A stretch of 64,000 nucleotides of DNA from Corydoras sp. C115 (GCA_019802505.1 JAFMOC010000083.1:1086501-1150500), one strand, 5' to 3'; shown: positions 26,301 through 33,879, counted from the stretch's first letter. A program made the numbers and translations. Notes: generated by a model from the sequence alone, not told the origin.

Positions 26301-26935
26301 CGTCTGCGGTGATTTGTAAATAAATGACGCACTGTAAGAACGGGGAGCTCTTAAAGAAGCTCCTCGATTAAAGAATCTAAATAAAGAATTAAGCAGACTT
26401 ATATTATTATCTGTACGTAACGCATTCTTTCCGAACGTAATGTTAAAAGAACGGTTGCTGGAAAGGACTTATTATTACATTTTATTACATTTGAGGCTGT
26501 GTTTCTCACGCGTTTGATGCCAACATGCTGAACACACCTGGTTTTAATGTGTTATTGCTGGCTAAAGATTTGTTCGCGACGTAATAGGCTACGACATACA
26601 TCATTGTCTGTTGTGGTGTGGTGTATTTTAGTACAGATAAGGATGCACAGACGGATCCACGAGGATGGCGCGCCTGTTGCGCTTAAGCGTGAGTGAAAAA
26701 GTCGCTGCGCGGAGGAAAGAGTGACGCTTACCTGGAATAACCAGTGGCACGTCTCGCCAATGATGGGGAAACCCATGGAGCCCTTCGGCAGGGGCAGTTT
26801 GCAGTTCTTGTCGCGGGTCGCGGTCCAGCGAAGCTGCCATAGTTGCTGAGAGACGGCGAGCAGGAGCGCTAATGACGCCAAACACGCAGCCAGCGTGGCC
26901 AGCGCAGACACCAGGTCCAAACTCCCAAAGAGCAT
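6310..26935 (-). CDS. cyp26b1: cyp26b1, retinoic acid hydroxylase (complete, six exons)
   Basis: Joined exons (minus strand): 26935-26732, 16829-16605, 12611-12336, 12238-12083, 7914-7633, 6702-6310. They give 68+75+92+52+94+130 = 511 residues, the usual length for CYP26B1. All five introns are GT-AG and phase 0. Visible landmarks are an N-terminal hydrophobic ER anchor (about residues 8-30), a proline/glycine-rich hinge (KLPLPKGSMGFP), an I-helix motif AAFATTAS (296-303), the K-helix ExxR pair (E359, R362), FDPDRF (411-416) and the heme loop FGGGVRSCLG with the cysteine ligand at 440. The family oxidises all-trans retinoic acid to 4-hydroxy and more polar products at the endoplasmic reticulum, limiting RA signalling. 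Sequence through the whole length matches CYP26B1 rather than CYP26A1 or CYP26C1, notably the start MLFGSLDLVSALATLAACLA and the end GLDSNQNQIMAKSDEMLGATV-like tail. No frameshift or missing key residue was seen. Confidence 0.97.
6961..7095 (+). repeat. SINE copy, internally deleted
   Basis: GGCAGCACGGTGGCGTAGTG head, B-box-like GGTTTGAATC and GTTCTCCCCGTGTCAG, then directly the tail AAGATAATGAAAGAATGAATG. The middle and 3' body are missing. Lies in cyp26b1 intron 5. Confidence 0.8.
7165..7398 (-). repeat. SINE copy (minus), degenerate, 3' part missing
   Basis: Contains CATCACTGGGCACATACAC, TTAAATCCATGTTTTGGACT and the head complement AACCACTACACCACTGTGCC. A duplicated GGGCAATTTAGA unit sits inside. 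It faces the copy at 6961-7095 across about 70 bp. Confidence 0.7.
7633..7914 (-). CDS. cyp26b1: cyp26b1 exon 5, residues 288-381
   Basis: The acceptor is CTTCCCAG|GAGTCC at 7915/7914 and the donor is CTAGAT|GTAAGT at 7633/7632. The exon has 94 codons. It begins ESTIELIFAAFATTASASTS (I helix with the oxygen-activating threonines) and includes YLDCVIKEVLRLYAPVSGGY, where KEVLR supplies the ExxR pair. It ends QTFELD. Confidence 0.95.
8360..8550 (-). repeat. SINE fragment (minus) with (CA)n
   Basis: Degenerate: (AC)n at 8388-8408, then GGGGCAATTTTGCAGCCAAT, a TCCATGTTTTTGGGCTGTGG block and CACAGGGAGAACATG. The tRNA-like head is absent. Confidence 0.6.
9088..9119. repeat. (TCTG)n/(TCTA)n tract
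   Basis: CTGTCTGTCTGTCTGTCTGTC followed by TATCTATCTA, a short tetranucleotide tract in cyp26b1 intron 4. Confidence 0.9.
9565..9642. repeat. (GA)n tract
   Basis: Nearly pure GA repeats with a few G/A interruptions. Explains the low-complexity RERERE and SLSLSL frames on both strands. Confidence 0.95.
10080..10830 (+). mobile_element. decayed DNA-transposon-like repeat in cyp26b1 intron 4
   Basis: Phrases typical of a common fish repeat appear in order on the plus strand: ACAAATGCATGTTAAAACTT, CATGCAAAGAAGAAACCACA, CTTCTCTGGGTCTAAACTCA, GGACTGAGTTACAGTGGAAA, GCATGGATAATGCATCCCTT, ATGCCAAACCACATTTTGC and a final TTCAAATTCAAAATAGGT. Stops and deletions break any reading frame. Family assignment is from memory and uncertain. 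Confidence 0.55.
10831..11430. other. noncoding, nothing recognised
   Basis: Intron 4 sequence with a few short open frames and no recognised element. Confidence 0.5.
11445..11645 (+). repeat. tRNA-derived SINE (second family)
   Basis: The tRNA-like head GTGGTAACTGAGTGATTAAG has an A box, then GGTTGTGGGTTGAAATCCC as B box. The 3' part TAAGTCGCTTTGGATAGAAG and TATCTGCTAAAT is typical of fish SINEs. Ends in AATGTAATGTA repeats. Confidence 0.75.
12083..12238 (-). CDS. cyp26b1: cyp26b1 exon 4, residues 236-287
   Basis: The acceptor is GCGTAG|GGCATTCGT at 12239/12238 and the donor is CTTAAG|GTTAAT at 12083/12082. The 52 codons translate to GIRARDILQKAIEQAIREK, then PLCTQGKDYMDALDVLLESA and KENGTELNMQELK. 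It is separated from exon 3 by an intron of only 97 bp (12239-12335). Confidence 0.94.
12239..12335 (-). other. cyp26b1: cyp26b1 intron 3 (97 bp)
   Basis: Minimal-size intron with GTGAAA donor and GCGTAG acceptor. No repeats were seen. Confidence 0.92.
12336..12611 (-). CDS. cyp26b1: cyp26b1 exon 3, residues 144-235
   Basis: The acceptor is GGATAG|ATTTTTGCC at 12612/12611 and the donor is TATAGAAAG|GTGAAA at 12336/12335. The exon has 92 codons, phase 0. It starts IFAKVFSHEALENYLPKIQR and ends DLPFSGYRK, with the CYP26B1 landmark FVDNVFSLPIDLPFSGY. The first four codons lie upstream of the longest simple ORF and are recovered only by placing the splice site. Confidence 0.95.
12612..14330. other. 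intron 2 5' part, nothing named
   Basis: Unique-looking intronic DNA, no interspersed repeat recognised. Short chance ORFs at 13892-14321 have no recognisable domain. Confidence 0.5.
14334..14347 (-). promoter_or_regulatory. CTCF-core-like site in intron 2
   Basis: Minus strand CCAGTAGATGGCAC fits the core consensus CCASYAGRKGGCRS at every position. The site is 14 bp, so chance matches are possible. Confidence 0.4.
14618..14670 (-). repeat. short SINE-tail scrap
   Basis: ATTCATTCATTATCTTTCACC plus TCTACTAGGGTCGTGGGGG match only the 3' end of the GGCGGCACGG SINE, reverse orientation. Confidence 0.6.
15380..15800. promoter_or_regulatory. candidate conserved regulatory segment in cyp26b1 intron 2
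   Basis: A block clearly less AT-rich than its flanks and free of repeats. It carries CTAATTAGCGATCATTAG (two facing homeodomain cores), CTGATTACACTCCAATGACC, CCCTTAATGGGACAGGTGTG (TAAT plus E-box/T-box-like) and GGACAATAATTCAG (SOX-like). Enhancer role is inference only. Confidence 0.35.
16605..16829 (-). CDS. cyp26b1: cyp26b1 exon 2, residues 69-143
   Basis: The acceptor is TCTAAAG|GGTGCAGGG at 16830/16829 and the donor is AGAAAG|GTAATT at 16605/16604. The exon is 225 nt (75 codons), phase 0 at both ends. It encodes GAGFHASRRQKYGNVFKTHL through DIHRKRRK, the B/C-helix region, including WPQST and the GDIHR heme-propionate-contacting region typical of CYP26. Confidence 0.95.
17290..17367. 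repeat. (GT)n microsatellite
   Basis: Almost uninterrupted GT dinucleotides from about 17311 to 17366 in intron 1. Confidence 0.95.
17400..19890. other. intron 1 stretch, nothing named
   Basis: AT-rich unique sequence. Short open frames have no recognisable domain. A short A run lies at about 19518-19530. Confidence 0.5.
19915..20190. promoter_or_regulatory. candidate conserved segment in intron 1
   Basis: Repeat-free segment with clustered TAAT-type and bZIP-like words: GGGCATTAAATCAGGTGTC, CATTAACTAAGTCATTAAAC and CACAAAGGCTGACAG. Proposed only from motif clustering. Confidence 0.25.
20190..23740. other. intron 1 stretch, no gene
   Basis: Contains the window's longest simple ORF (21468-21980, plus), which has no recognised domain and biased low-complexity basic sequence. 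No repeat family recognised. Confidence 0.5.
23744..23757 (+). promoter_or_regulatory. CTCF-core-like site in intron 1
   Basis: CCAGCAGGAGGCAC matches CCASYAGRKGGCRS with one tolerated difference (A at the ninth base). Confidence 0.4.
23860..25140. other. intron 1 stretch, nothing named
   Basis: AT-rich. A (TTATGA)-like imperfect tract lies at about 24535-24570. Confidence 0.5.
25180..25372 (-). repeat. old interspersed repeat fragment
   Basis: On the minus strand AAAAGTTTGTGCACCCCTGG followed by TCAAATTCC resembles the terminal part of a common fish repeat that usually reads AAAAGTTTGGGCACCCCTGG. Class unknown. Confidence 0.4.
25740..26320. promoter_or_regulatory. CpG-richer intronic segment next to cyp26b1 exon 1
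   Basis: This segment in the 5' part of intron 1 is visibly richer in G+C and CpG (for example GGCGCGCATCCG near 26131) than the AT-rich DNA around it. Together with exon 1 and the upstream region it may form the CpG-rich domain around the promoter. Role inferred only. Confidence 0.35.
26732..26935 (-). CDS. cyp26b1: cyp26b1 exon 1 (coding part), residues 1-68
   Basis: The ATG at 26935-26933 has G at -3. It opens a 68-codon stretch with the signal-anchor helix (MLFGSLDLVSALATLAACLA...) and the hinge KGSMGFPIIGETCHW. The donor reads CCAG|GTAAGC at 26732/26731, phase 0. The open frame continues into the intron, but homology to CYP26B1 stops exactly at the donor. Confidence 0.96.
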
Positions 26936-26965
26936 TGCGACGAAGTACTAGGGGCCGAATTCAAT

Positions 26966-26991
26966 TTTTTTATATATATATTTATATATAC
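26966..26991 (-). promoter_or_regulatory. alternative TATA-like AT run just upstream of the ATG
   Basis: Minus strand TATATATAAATATATATA lies only about 30-55 bp upstream of the ATG. It could act as a second core element giving a very short leader, or be simple low-complexity sequence within the 5' UTR. The latter is more likely. Confidence 0.2.
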
Positions 26992-27480
26992 AGTGACCAG
27001 ATACAGTTTAGCAGACAAACTGGGTCTCCAGATATTAGTGTAAATTAGACTAGAAAGTGCGCTAAAAACGAGAAAAGGCGCAACTTTTTTTTCGTTCTAA
27101 ACTCCAACTAAGTGTGGAACTTCATTAAGTTATCTGAATGGAAGATTGGCACATTTCGATTTCTGTTTGGATGATTTGCAAATCAGGCAAATTGCGGGGA
27201 ACTTGTCAAGTTAGTTTACCAGACGCACGTGGGAAACCTGACCAGGGATTCAAGCTCTGCCCTACGAGTCAAGTTAACTTTCGAATAGTCCTTAGAAGGT
27301 CTTCCCTTCCTCCGAAAGGTTTGCTTTTTAGCCTACAATCTGGTTAATATTCTTAAATCAAGTCCTGGTCCCAAATGCAAACTGAATAATCCTCTGCGGG
27401 CTGTGCGCGGATGCTGATGTCTGCAGAGCGCTAAAAATCAGTAAAAGACTCTGGTGCGTCTGTCTGCCTGCGTTTTGATG

Positions 27481-27494
27481 CTCTCTCTCTCTCC

Positions 27495-27534
<40 letters not shown>

Positions 27535-27537
27535 TTT
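27481..27537. repeat. (CT)n tract in the presumed cyp26b1 leader
   Basis: CTCTCTCT with single interruptions (CCTATCTCT, TTTCTCT). On the transcribed strand it is a GA-rich purine run about 25-85 nt downstream of the predicted start. Confidence 0.95.
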
Positions 27538-27590
27538 CACATAGTTTCTCAATGTGAGTTCGAGTCACTAAGCGAGCTCCCAATGTGTGT

Positions 27591-27597
27591 TTATATA
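27591..27597 (-). promoter_or_regulatory. cyp26b1: TATA box, candidate cyp26b1 core promoter
   Basis: On the minus strand the sequence reads CCGCTATATAAACACAC: a clean TATATAA set in GC-rich flanks (27598-27700 is strongly GC-rich), oriented toward exon 1. The expected start lies near 27560-27566. Confidence 0.5.
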
Positions 27598-28260
27598 GCG
27601 GAGGCAGCGAGGCGGCAGCGGGCCAGGGCGCGAGCGGCCTTTAGCCCCCCCCACCGGAGCGAGGCGGAGCGGGCTGGAGCGTGCGGGGTCTGGCCTCGTG
27701 CCCAAACCATGCGAGAGAGCGAGAATGAGGGAACGAGAGCGAAAGCAGGGGAAGATGAGGTTAAAAGTTTTCGCAGTCTTTAATTTCATGTCCCCTACCC
27801 CAGCCTGAACTTTCCACCTGCGACCCGGTGATGTGCCAGCGTCGGTTGGAAAGGTCAGACCCATCACTTCTGCCTCAGACGGGACTCTGAGAAGCTGCGT
27901 GTGCAGTTCTGAGAAAGCTCAGCGAACGAGCGAGGCTTCGAACTGCGCCGACAGCCCGCGTTTACTGCTGCGTCATTGTAGGTGCTCTTAAACACGAGGT
28001 AATTTAAGGTGCGTCACCGCCCGGCGTGCTAAATAATGCGCAGAGAGTGTGCGAACGGAGACCAACTGAAAAGAAGTCGAATGTTATAGAGAGGGAAATT
28101 CTTTATGTCTCTGTTTATTCGGCTTTCTCGGATCAAACTCCGTCCAGAAAGCCAGTAAGGTTCCAGTGTCGCCTGTCTCAGTGGGGATATGGTTTCAATT
28201 AGAGTGAACGCAGGAGCATCGTTAGGGCGCAGGGCGGGTAGTTATGTAATGATTCCAGAG
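27598..28260 (-). promoter_or_regulatory. GC-rich region upstream of the TATA box
   Basis: GC- and CpG-rich block (GCGGCAGCGGGCCAGGGCG at 27610 onward, and again near 27900-28030) immediately upstream of the candidate TATA box, consistent with the proximal promoter of cyp26b1. One perfect nuclear-receptor half-site AGGTCA lies at 27852-27857, but no convincing paired retinoic-acid response element was found. Confidence 0.4.
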
Positions 28261-28261
28261 T

Positions 28262-28344
28262 CTCAGAGAGAGAGAGAGAGAGAGATGGAGAAAAAAGAGA
28301 GAAGATGGACAGAGAGAGAGAGAGAGAGAGAGGCAGACAGAGAG
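28262..28344. repeat. (GA)n tracts
   Basis: Two GA runs (about 28265-28286 and 28311-28344) separated by a purine-rich spacer, upstream of cyp26b1. Confidence 0.95.
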
Positions 28345-28424
28345 AGTTTGAAACTTTAACATGTTCGTTATTTTAAACATTAAGTATTACCATAAGACAT
28401 CAAATTAAAAAACACTATTAAGTA

Positions 28425-28775
28425 AGAGAGATAGAGAAAGAATTATAATTACTATTAAGTAAGAGAAACAGATTAAGAGAGAGAAATAGAGACAGACAGA
28501 GAGGGATGGACAGAAAAAGAGAGAGACAGATAGGAAGAGTGAGAGATAGAAATAAAGAGAGACGAAGTGAGAGAGAGATAAAAATAGAGAGAGCAAAAGA
28601 GAGATACAGATAGGGAGAGAGACAGAGCGATGGAGAAAGATAAACAGGCAATGAGAGAGAGATGGACACAGAGAAGCGGACAGAGAGTGAGACAGAGATT
28701 GAAAGAAAGATAGAGAGAGAAAGTGTGAGAGACAGAGATAGAGAAAAAAGTAAGAAAATGAGAGAGACAGGGAGT
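28425..28775. repeat. long purine-rich GA/GACA tract
   Basis: About 350 bp in which the plus strand is overwhelmingly A and G (GAGAGA, GACAGA and GATAGA units). All open frames over it are low-complexity. Confidence 0.9.
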
Positions 28776-28778
28776 GTA

Positions 28779-28780
<2 letters not shown>

Positions 28781-28830
<50 letters not shown>
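28781..28830. repeat. (AT)n(GT)n compound microsatellite
   Basis: CATATATATATATATATATA running into TATGTGTGTGTGTGTGTG. Confidence 0.95.
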
Positions 28831-28836
28831 CTATAT

Positions 28837-28900
28837 ATAGGTGCTATTATTAACACTATATATATATATATATATATATAGTGTTAATAATAACACCTAT
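28837..28900. repeat. 64-bp near-perfect palindrome with (AT)n centre
   Basis: Left arm ATAGGTGCTATTATTAACAC and right arm complement ATAGGTGTTATTATTAACAC differ at one base. The centre is about 24 bp of TATATA, so the whole can form a hairpin or cruciform. Confidence 0.9.
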
Positions 28901-29074
28901 GTAATAATAATTCCTTATTAACATTCGATTTCATAGTAAAACTGTAAAAAAGTACTAACAATATTGAACCCACAGTTATGCCAATAAAGCTCACCAAATG
29001 GAATTGAATGAAATAAACACATGAGAGAAAACCATGGAGGAACAAAAACCGTCATAAATGCAAGAGAATTCTTT

Positions 29075-29190
29075 CATTTCCTCAACTGCTTATATGCTTT
29101 AGTATCCTGGAGTCGATCCCAGAAACTGTAAGGCAGAGATTCACCCTGAATGGGACGCCAGTCCATCGCACGACACACACACTAAATGTT
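29075..29190 (-). repeat. SINE-like 3' fragment
   Basis: CTGGAGTCGATCCCAGAAAC, TTCACCCTGAATGGGACGCC and CAGTCCATCGCACGACACAC match the 3' body of a fish GGCGGCACGG-type SINE subfamily, in reverse, without the head. Confidence 0.5.
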
Positions 29191-29199
29191 TTCAGATCT

Positions 29200-30729
29200 T
29201 ATAGAACCATGTACGCGAGACAAAACCATATACAGAGCCGTGTGCCACCCTGCTGCTCCATCATGCCATGCGGGAGTGCGAATTACACAGCAACACCCTT
29301 TAAATCAGAATGTTAATAGACAAATTTAACCAGTTATATATGATATTTTTCAATTGGAAACTTAATTTATTTTAAAGGTAAAATTCATAAGATCTCACAT
29401 TAACCCATCAGGAGCAATTGAACATTTAACCCATCCACACAATGGTGAAGTGAGCAAACGTGCACAGTGCAGTAAGCAATCTTGTACACGAATCAAACTG
29501 GGGACCTTCAGTTCGCAAGGCTAGTTCCATATATTCAGAATGTATAACATTTCGGTTCCTCTGATAAAAGTGCCTTATCAGAATGAAAATCAGATTTATT
29601 TTTGGCCAAGTATGTTACACACGCAAGGAATTTGACACAACACAATTATTAAAGTAACACCACATTATCCATCTGTAACGTTTGCTTAAATACAATTAAT
29701 TGCCAATTACAATCCAGTTCATTTACTTTTGTTTTATATTATTTTTACAAAAAAATAAATATTTTTTTAACAATTAATTTAACTCTGGGCCGAGAAGTTT
29801 CAACCTGGTGCATCAAAATAAACTTTACACGATTCTTCATAGATGCCCTAAAAATAGCCTGTTAACTGTCGGAAAAGATATTTTTAATTTTGTTAAAAGT
29901 AGCAAAGAAGTTGCAGCACCTTAAAGCACCATGAGAAGAGTTTTCTTCACAATTATTTGATACTAGTCTGTGCACAGGCCTATAGCAGACAGTCCTTACT
30001 CAGTCATTAGACAGAGTTTAAATTGTGGGACAAGCTTTCGCTGCAGCTCTCCAACCTCTGCTATTTTCTCTAGTCCTCCTGAGCCAAACTGAATTTTATT
30101 CGAAGTCTGCACGTCGCTTGTTAATGGTATTTTCCACGGTGCGCTTTGCATTCTGGAAGTACTTTGAGTGCCTGCTGCAGCTCCGCAGCGCCACCCAGTG
30201 GAAGTAAATCTTGGGGCTCAGTCCTATTGATTGGATTTTGCGTTTTAAATAAGATTTATATCTGAAGGTTGGTTGTGTTCCATATTTATACTCACGAGAC
30301 TAACAGTTTTATTCTTTTTTTATTTTGTTATAAACAAATTCCCTCAGTCTGAAATATGCCATAAAAGTTTTTATTGTGATACCATGCAGGCTTGAGGTCA
30401 TGGGTATATGATGAGCCTTTTGATGAATGTTTCTGAACTTTTAAGAAATTATGATTTTATTCTTTGTGGCAACAACAAAAAGTCTATAAAAATTCTACAT
30501 GGATCACAAACTGGGTTTTCTGTAAAATCATCTTTCTGAAGCCTTCAGTTTCAAGAAACAGTTTGTCATAGTAGCCACCATGTGTCAAAGATCGGTAGTC
30601 AGTTCATTAATCATATTTTTAAAGATATTTTAACACTAACTGTAAACTAAAATGTGTTTAACGAAAAAAAGGCAGAAGGTCTTTTATCAAGAAATTTTAT
30701 TTTTAGTATATATTTACTTATATTAACGT
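29200..30729. other. intergenic, mostly unrecognised
   Basis: AT-rich. A possible decayed repeat lies at about 29400-29530 (words like GTGAAGTGAGCAAACGTGC). No gene; the 60-codon frame at 30025-30207 has no recognisable domain. Confidence 0.45.
30188..30201 (-). promoter_or_regulatory. CTCF-core-like site upstream of cyp26b1
   Basis: Minus strand CCACTGGGTGGCGC fits CCASYAGRKGGCRS with one difference (G for A at base six) and is followed by TGCGG. It lies about 3.3 kb upstream of the cyp26b1 ATG. Confidence 0.4.
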
Positions 30730-30921
30730 CGGGCTGCACAGTGGTGTAGCGGTTAGCACGTCTACCTCTCAGCAGATCAAGGTTTGAATTCCAATCTGGG
30801 TAAAATATCCATGTTCTCCCTGTGTCTATGTGGGTTTTCACCCGGCAGTCCAAAATTATAGATTCTAGGGAAATTGGCTGCTCTAAATTGCCCCTATATA
30901 AATTGCCTATATATTGTGTGC

Positions 30922-30965
<44 letters not shown>

Positions 30966-31094
30966 CCAGCAATACATTTGCGCCCTGTCCTGGGTGTATC
31001 TTCCTAGCACCCGAAATGTTCTCCCTTGGATGTGCATGTGAAACACACCCGGGACCTTGGTCACTAGTATATAAGATTAAGTAGAAGATAATGA
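30730..31094 (+). repeat. SINE copy, full length with (GT)n expansion
   Basis: GGGCTGCACAGTGGTGTAGC head, GGTTTGAATTCC B box, a GTGTGT tract at about 30925-30958, GTGCCCAGCAATACATTTGC and tail AAGTAGAAGATAATGAG. Confidence 0.8.
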
Positions 31095-31289
31095 GATAAG
31101 ATTATATATATATGTTATATGTTATAATGAATTCCTCTGGGGAAACAAAGAAATATAATTTTATCTAATTTCAATGACAAAGAAAAAAAATATTCAAGCA
31201 GTACACATAATAAAATATTATAAAAATATACCATAGTATAGTCATATGGTTACTATGAGTATCATAAGTATTCAACATACCAGCAAAAA

Positions 31290-31572
31290 TTTCTGCTTAA
31301 TCTTCTACTTAATCCCCAAGTCCATCCAGGTGAGAGCGTTCCAGGCGCCAATCCATCACTGGGCACACATTCACCCAGACACACACACAAACACTATACA
31401 TCAAGGCAATTTAGAGCAGCCAATTCACCTTTAATCCATTGTTTTGGACAGTGGGAGGATACTGGAAACCCACATGTACACGGGGAGAACATAGAAACTC
31501 CACCCAGATCGGGATTGGAACCTGGATCCTCAGCACTGTGAGGCGAATGTGCTAACCACAAAGCCACCTCTA
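31290..31572 (-). repeat. SINE copy (minus)
   Basis: CTTAATCTTCTACTTAATCC, GCGCCAATCCATCACTGGGC, GGGGAGAACATAGAAACTCC and the head complement GCTAACCACAAAGCCACC. It forms an inverted pair with the copy at 30730-31094. Confidence 0.8.
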
Positions 31573-31575
31573 AAC

Positions 31576-32670
31576 ATTTATGTGTTATCACATTACACAG
31601 TTATTGTGTTATAATGCCAGGGCAGTAATATCATTGACTACAATGCCTGTGTGCTCACACAAAACTGCAAATATTTGTATTATTTTCAAGTATCAGCTGT
31701 TGTTGCCAATCTGGCATTTGACAGTTAGGTATAGTTAGGCTTCAGGGTAGCCTTAATAACCAGCATAATGCAGTTTAAATATTTAAGGCCAAACATTGTG
31801 TGAAGAATGAAGACATACTGTAGAATGATGATGATGATGATTATGTTTATGTGTATGATGATGATGTTTTGCTGTGAAACCCTTCAATATAAATGTATAC
31901 ATACAACTTACTTTGCTTAAGAGTGTGTAATGAAAATTGTTAATGTTAAGGAGATGGACAGATCCCGCAATCTACTAAATTTCCCCGGACCTTTAGGCGT
32001 ATAACAACAACAATGATATAGATAAGCTCTTAAGCAAGACAAACACTGTCAACACATTTTCAGAGGCATGTCAGAGGAAATTAATGGCAGTAGATTGGGA
32101 AAAACCCCAGCAGCACCTGTGGTTACATGTAATTTCCTAAGCACACTTCTACCCTACCTCATCCAATGCCAGGATACCCTCATTTCCTCCATCTGGTTTG
32201 ACCTGAAGGATTTTATGGTATTGATGTGACTCAACTCAATAATCTTTTTACACAAACAACACACCTGACACATTCCTCTCTGTGACCTGCGAAATAGTTT
32301 CAAAAATAGTTTTTTTTAAAGGTGAATAGAAAAAGAGTCTCCTCTTGACCTAACATGAACCAAAAAAAGATAAATGATAGTGACTTTTGGAAGAATTGAT
32401 TTAAACCAAAAGACAATAATCAGACAAAAATGCCAAGTGGATTAACAGAAGGATCTCATCAGCAGCAGATGACATCACTTCCCACTCAGATTTGTATTAG
32501 CATAGCATTTCCATCATCATACATTCTAATATTATTGGTAAATCTTACTCAGGTCAATATAATCTTGCCCAATCAGCATAATACCAAACAGCTGCTGACC
32601 TGTTTCTCATGAATGCAAACAAAAATATGGCATAGCCGTACAACGGGGGACATGTTAGTAAGTTATGCTA
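31576..32670. other. intergenic, nothing named
   Basis: AT-rich with a short (ATG)n-type run at about 31835-31866. No gene or repeat family recognised. Confidence 0.5.
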
Positions 32671-32674
32671 TGTG

Positions 32675-32855
32675 TATTCACAGCCTTATGCAAAAGTTTG
32701 GAACCAGCTTCACTCACATTTTGTTGCACATTTGTTATGCACATTTCTCACTACACTAACTTTTTAACTAAAAACAATTATTTTACCTGACGTACTTCTC
32801 TCATGAAAAAAAACTAACTACAATTATTAATTGTGCCAATACTTTTTTGGCTTCT
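32675..32855 (+). repeat. possible old repeat fragment
   Basis: CTTATGCAAAAGTTTGGAAC at the left and TTGTGCCAATACTTTTTTGG at the right resemble a common fish repeat related to the fragment at 25180-25372. Weak. Confidence 0.35.
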
Positions 32856-33186
32856 AAATGTACTTAAATGGTAAGGTCAATTCATTAGTCTTTGCTAAAC
32901 AGTGCATACACACTAAATGCGTCGAATTGAATAGGATCTTTAAGTTGGTACAATTGGTTAGAGCATACATTAGAACATATATTAGATTTATACTTTTTAA
33001 CCATTACAACAATAAGACACACAGACTGACTTTTTTTTAGGTACACCATATTGTTAATACAATCAAAGACCACTTGATCATTTGCCCTTACCACATATTA
33101 CACTTAACACAATGCTGTGCATCTAATATTACAGGCCAGAGGATGGCTGGATGGATTGATGGATACAGGTAGGGAGGGTAGGTAGG

Positions 33187-33216
33187 TATATGTATATATA
33201 TATATATATATATATT
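33187..33216. repeat. (TA)n tract
   Basis: GTATATGTATATATATATATATAT-type sequence abutting the next SINE tail. Confidence 0.9.
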
Positions 33217-33588
33217 CATTCATTCATTCATTCATTATCTTCCGCTTTGTCCTATATTAGGGTCGCGGGGGGGTTCCCCATGCCCATCGAATGGGGAACG
33301 TTTTGGGCGCTGGGCAGATACAGCCAGGACAGGGCGCCAATCTATCGCTGGGCACACTCTCACACAGACACGCACACATACACATACACATACACAAACT
33401 ATATGGGCAATTTGGAGAACTCAATTGACTTGAACCATGTTTTTGGACTGTGGGAGGAAACCGGAGAACCCGGAGGAAACCCACGCAGATATGGGGAGAA
33501 CATGGAAACTCCACCCAGATGGGGATACGAACCGGGAATCCCTAGTGCTGAGAGGCGGACGTGCTAACCACTAAGCCACCGTGCCACC
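33217..33588 (-). repeat. SINE copy (minus), full length
   Basis: (ATTC)n tail, TATCTTCCGCTTTGTCC, GGGCGCCAATCTATCGCTGG, the body GGAGGAAACCGGAGAACCC and the head complement CACTAAGCCACCGTGCCACC. Inserted in TA-rich DNA. Confidence 0.9.

Positions 33589-33591
<3 letters not shown>

Positions 33592-33653
<62 letters not shown>
33592..33653. repeat. (TA)n(GA)n compound microsatellite
   Basis: TATATATA from about 33595 to 33621, then AGAGAGAG to about 33653. Confidence 0.95.
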
Positions 33654-33656
<3 letters not shown>

Positions 33657-33879
33657 CCCAAAGCTCTACACAGATCAGGAATTATTTGAGTGGTAGATAC
33701 TCAACGTTTCAGACACAGCAGAACTACAGACATTTTAAACATTGTAATCATTCTGTTAGACAGATTTACCAGGTGTAATTTCAGAGACAGTAGCTCATTT
33801 GTTTATGCAATTCTTTATCAGTGCCAACAGGAAAATGCTTACAGAATGCTGTTGGCTGAACATTTTTAATTGGTATATT

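Larger units (their letters stand above)
16830..26731 (-). other. cyp26b1: cyp26b1 intron 1
   Basis: 9.9 kb, the largest intron. It holds a (GT)n tract at 17.3 kb, a CTCF-like site at 23744, an old repeat scrap near 25.2-25.37 kb and a CpG-richer part at 25.7-26.3 kb. No copy of the SINE that is abundant elsewhere was found. Much of the remainder is unique sequence, with no exon on either strand that I can support. Confidence 0.9.
26936..27565 (-). other. cyp26b1: presumed cyp26b1 5' leader
   Basis: If transcription starts about 25-30 bp past the TATA box at 27591-27597, this 0.6 kb would be the 5' UTR. It includes a (GA)n run on the transcribed strand (27481-27537) and an AT-rich stretch just before the ATG (26966-26991). 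A spliced leader or a start closer to the ATG cannot be excluded. Confidence 0.4.

Noticed and set aside
27905..27921. Possible DR5 retinoic acid response element (AGTTCT, five bases, AGCTCA)
   Set aside because: Each half-site has one mismatch to (A/G)G(G/T)TCA. No better paired element was found within about 1 kb of the TATA box, so it is not listed as a site.
28405..28856. Several open frames of 60-127 codons rich in S/L or R/E
   Set aside because: They arise from the GA-rich and TA-rich simple repeats.
33190..33567. 125-codon open frame and many similar ones at 41.9-45.4, 55.9 and 62.5 kb
   Set aside because: All lie over copies of one SINE, whose consensus is open in places; the peptides repeat from copy to copy.
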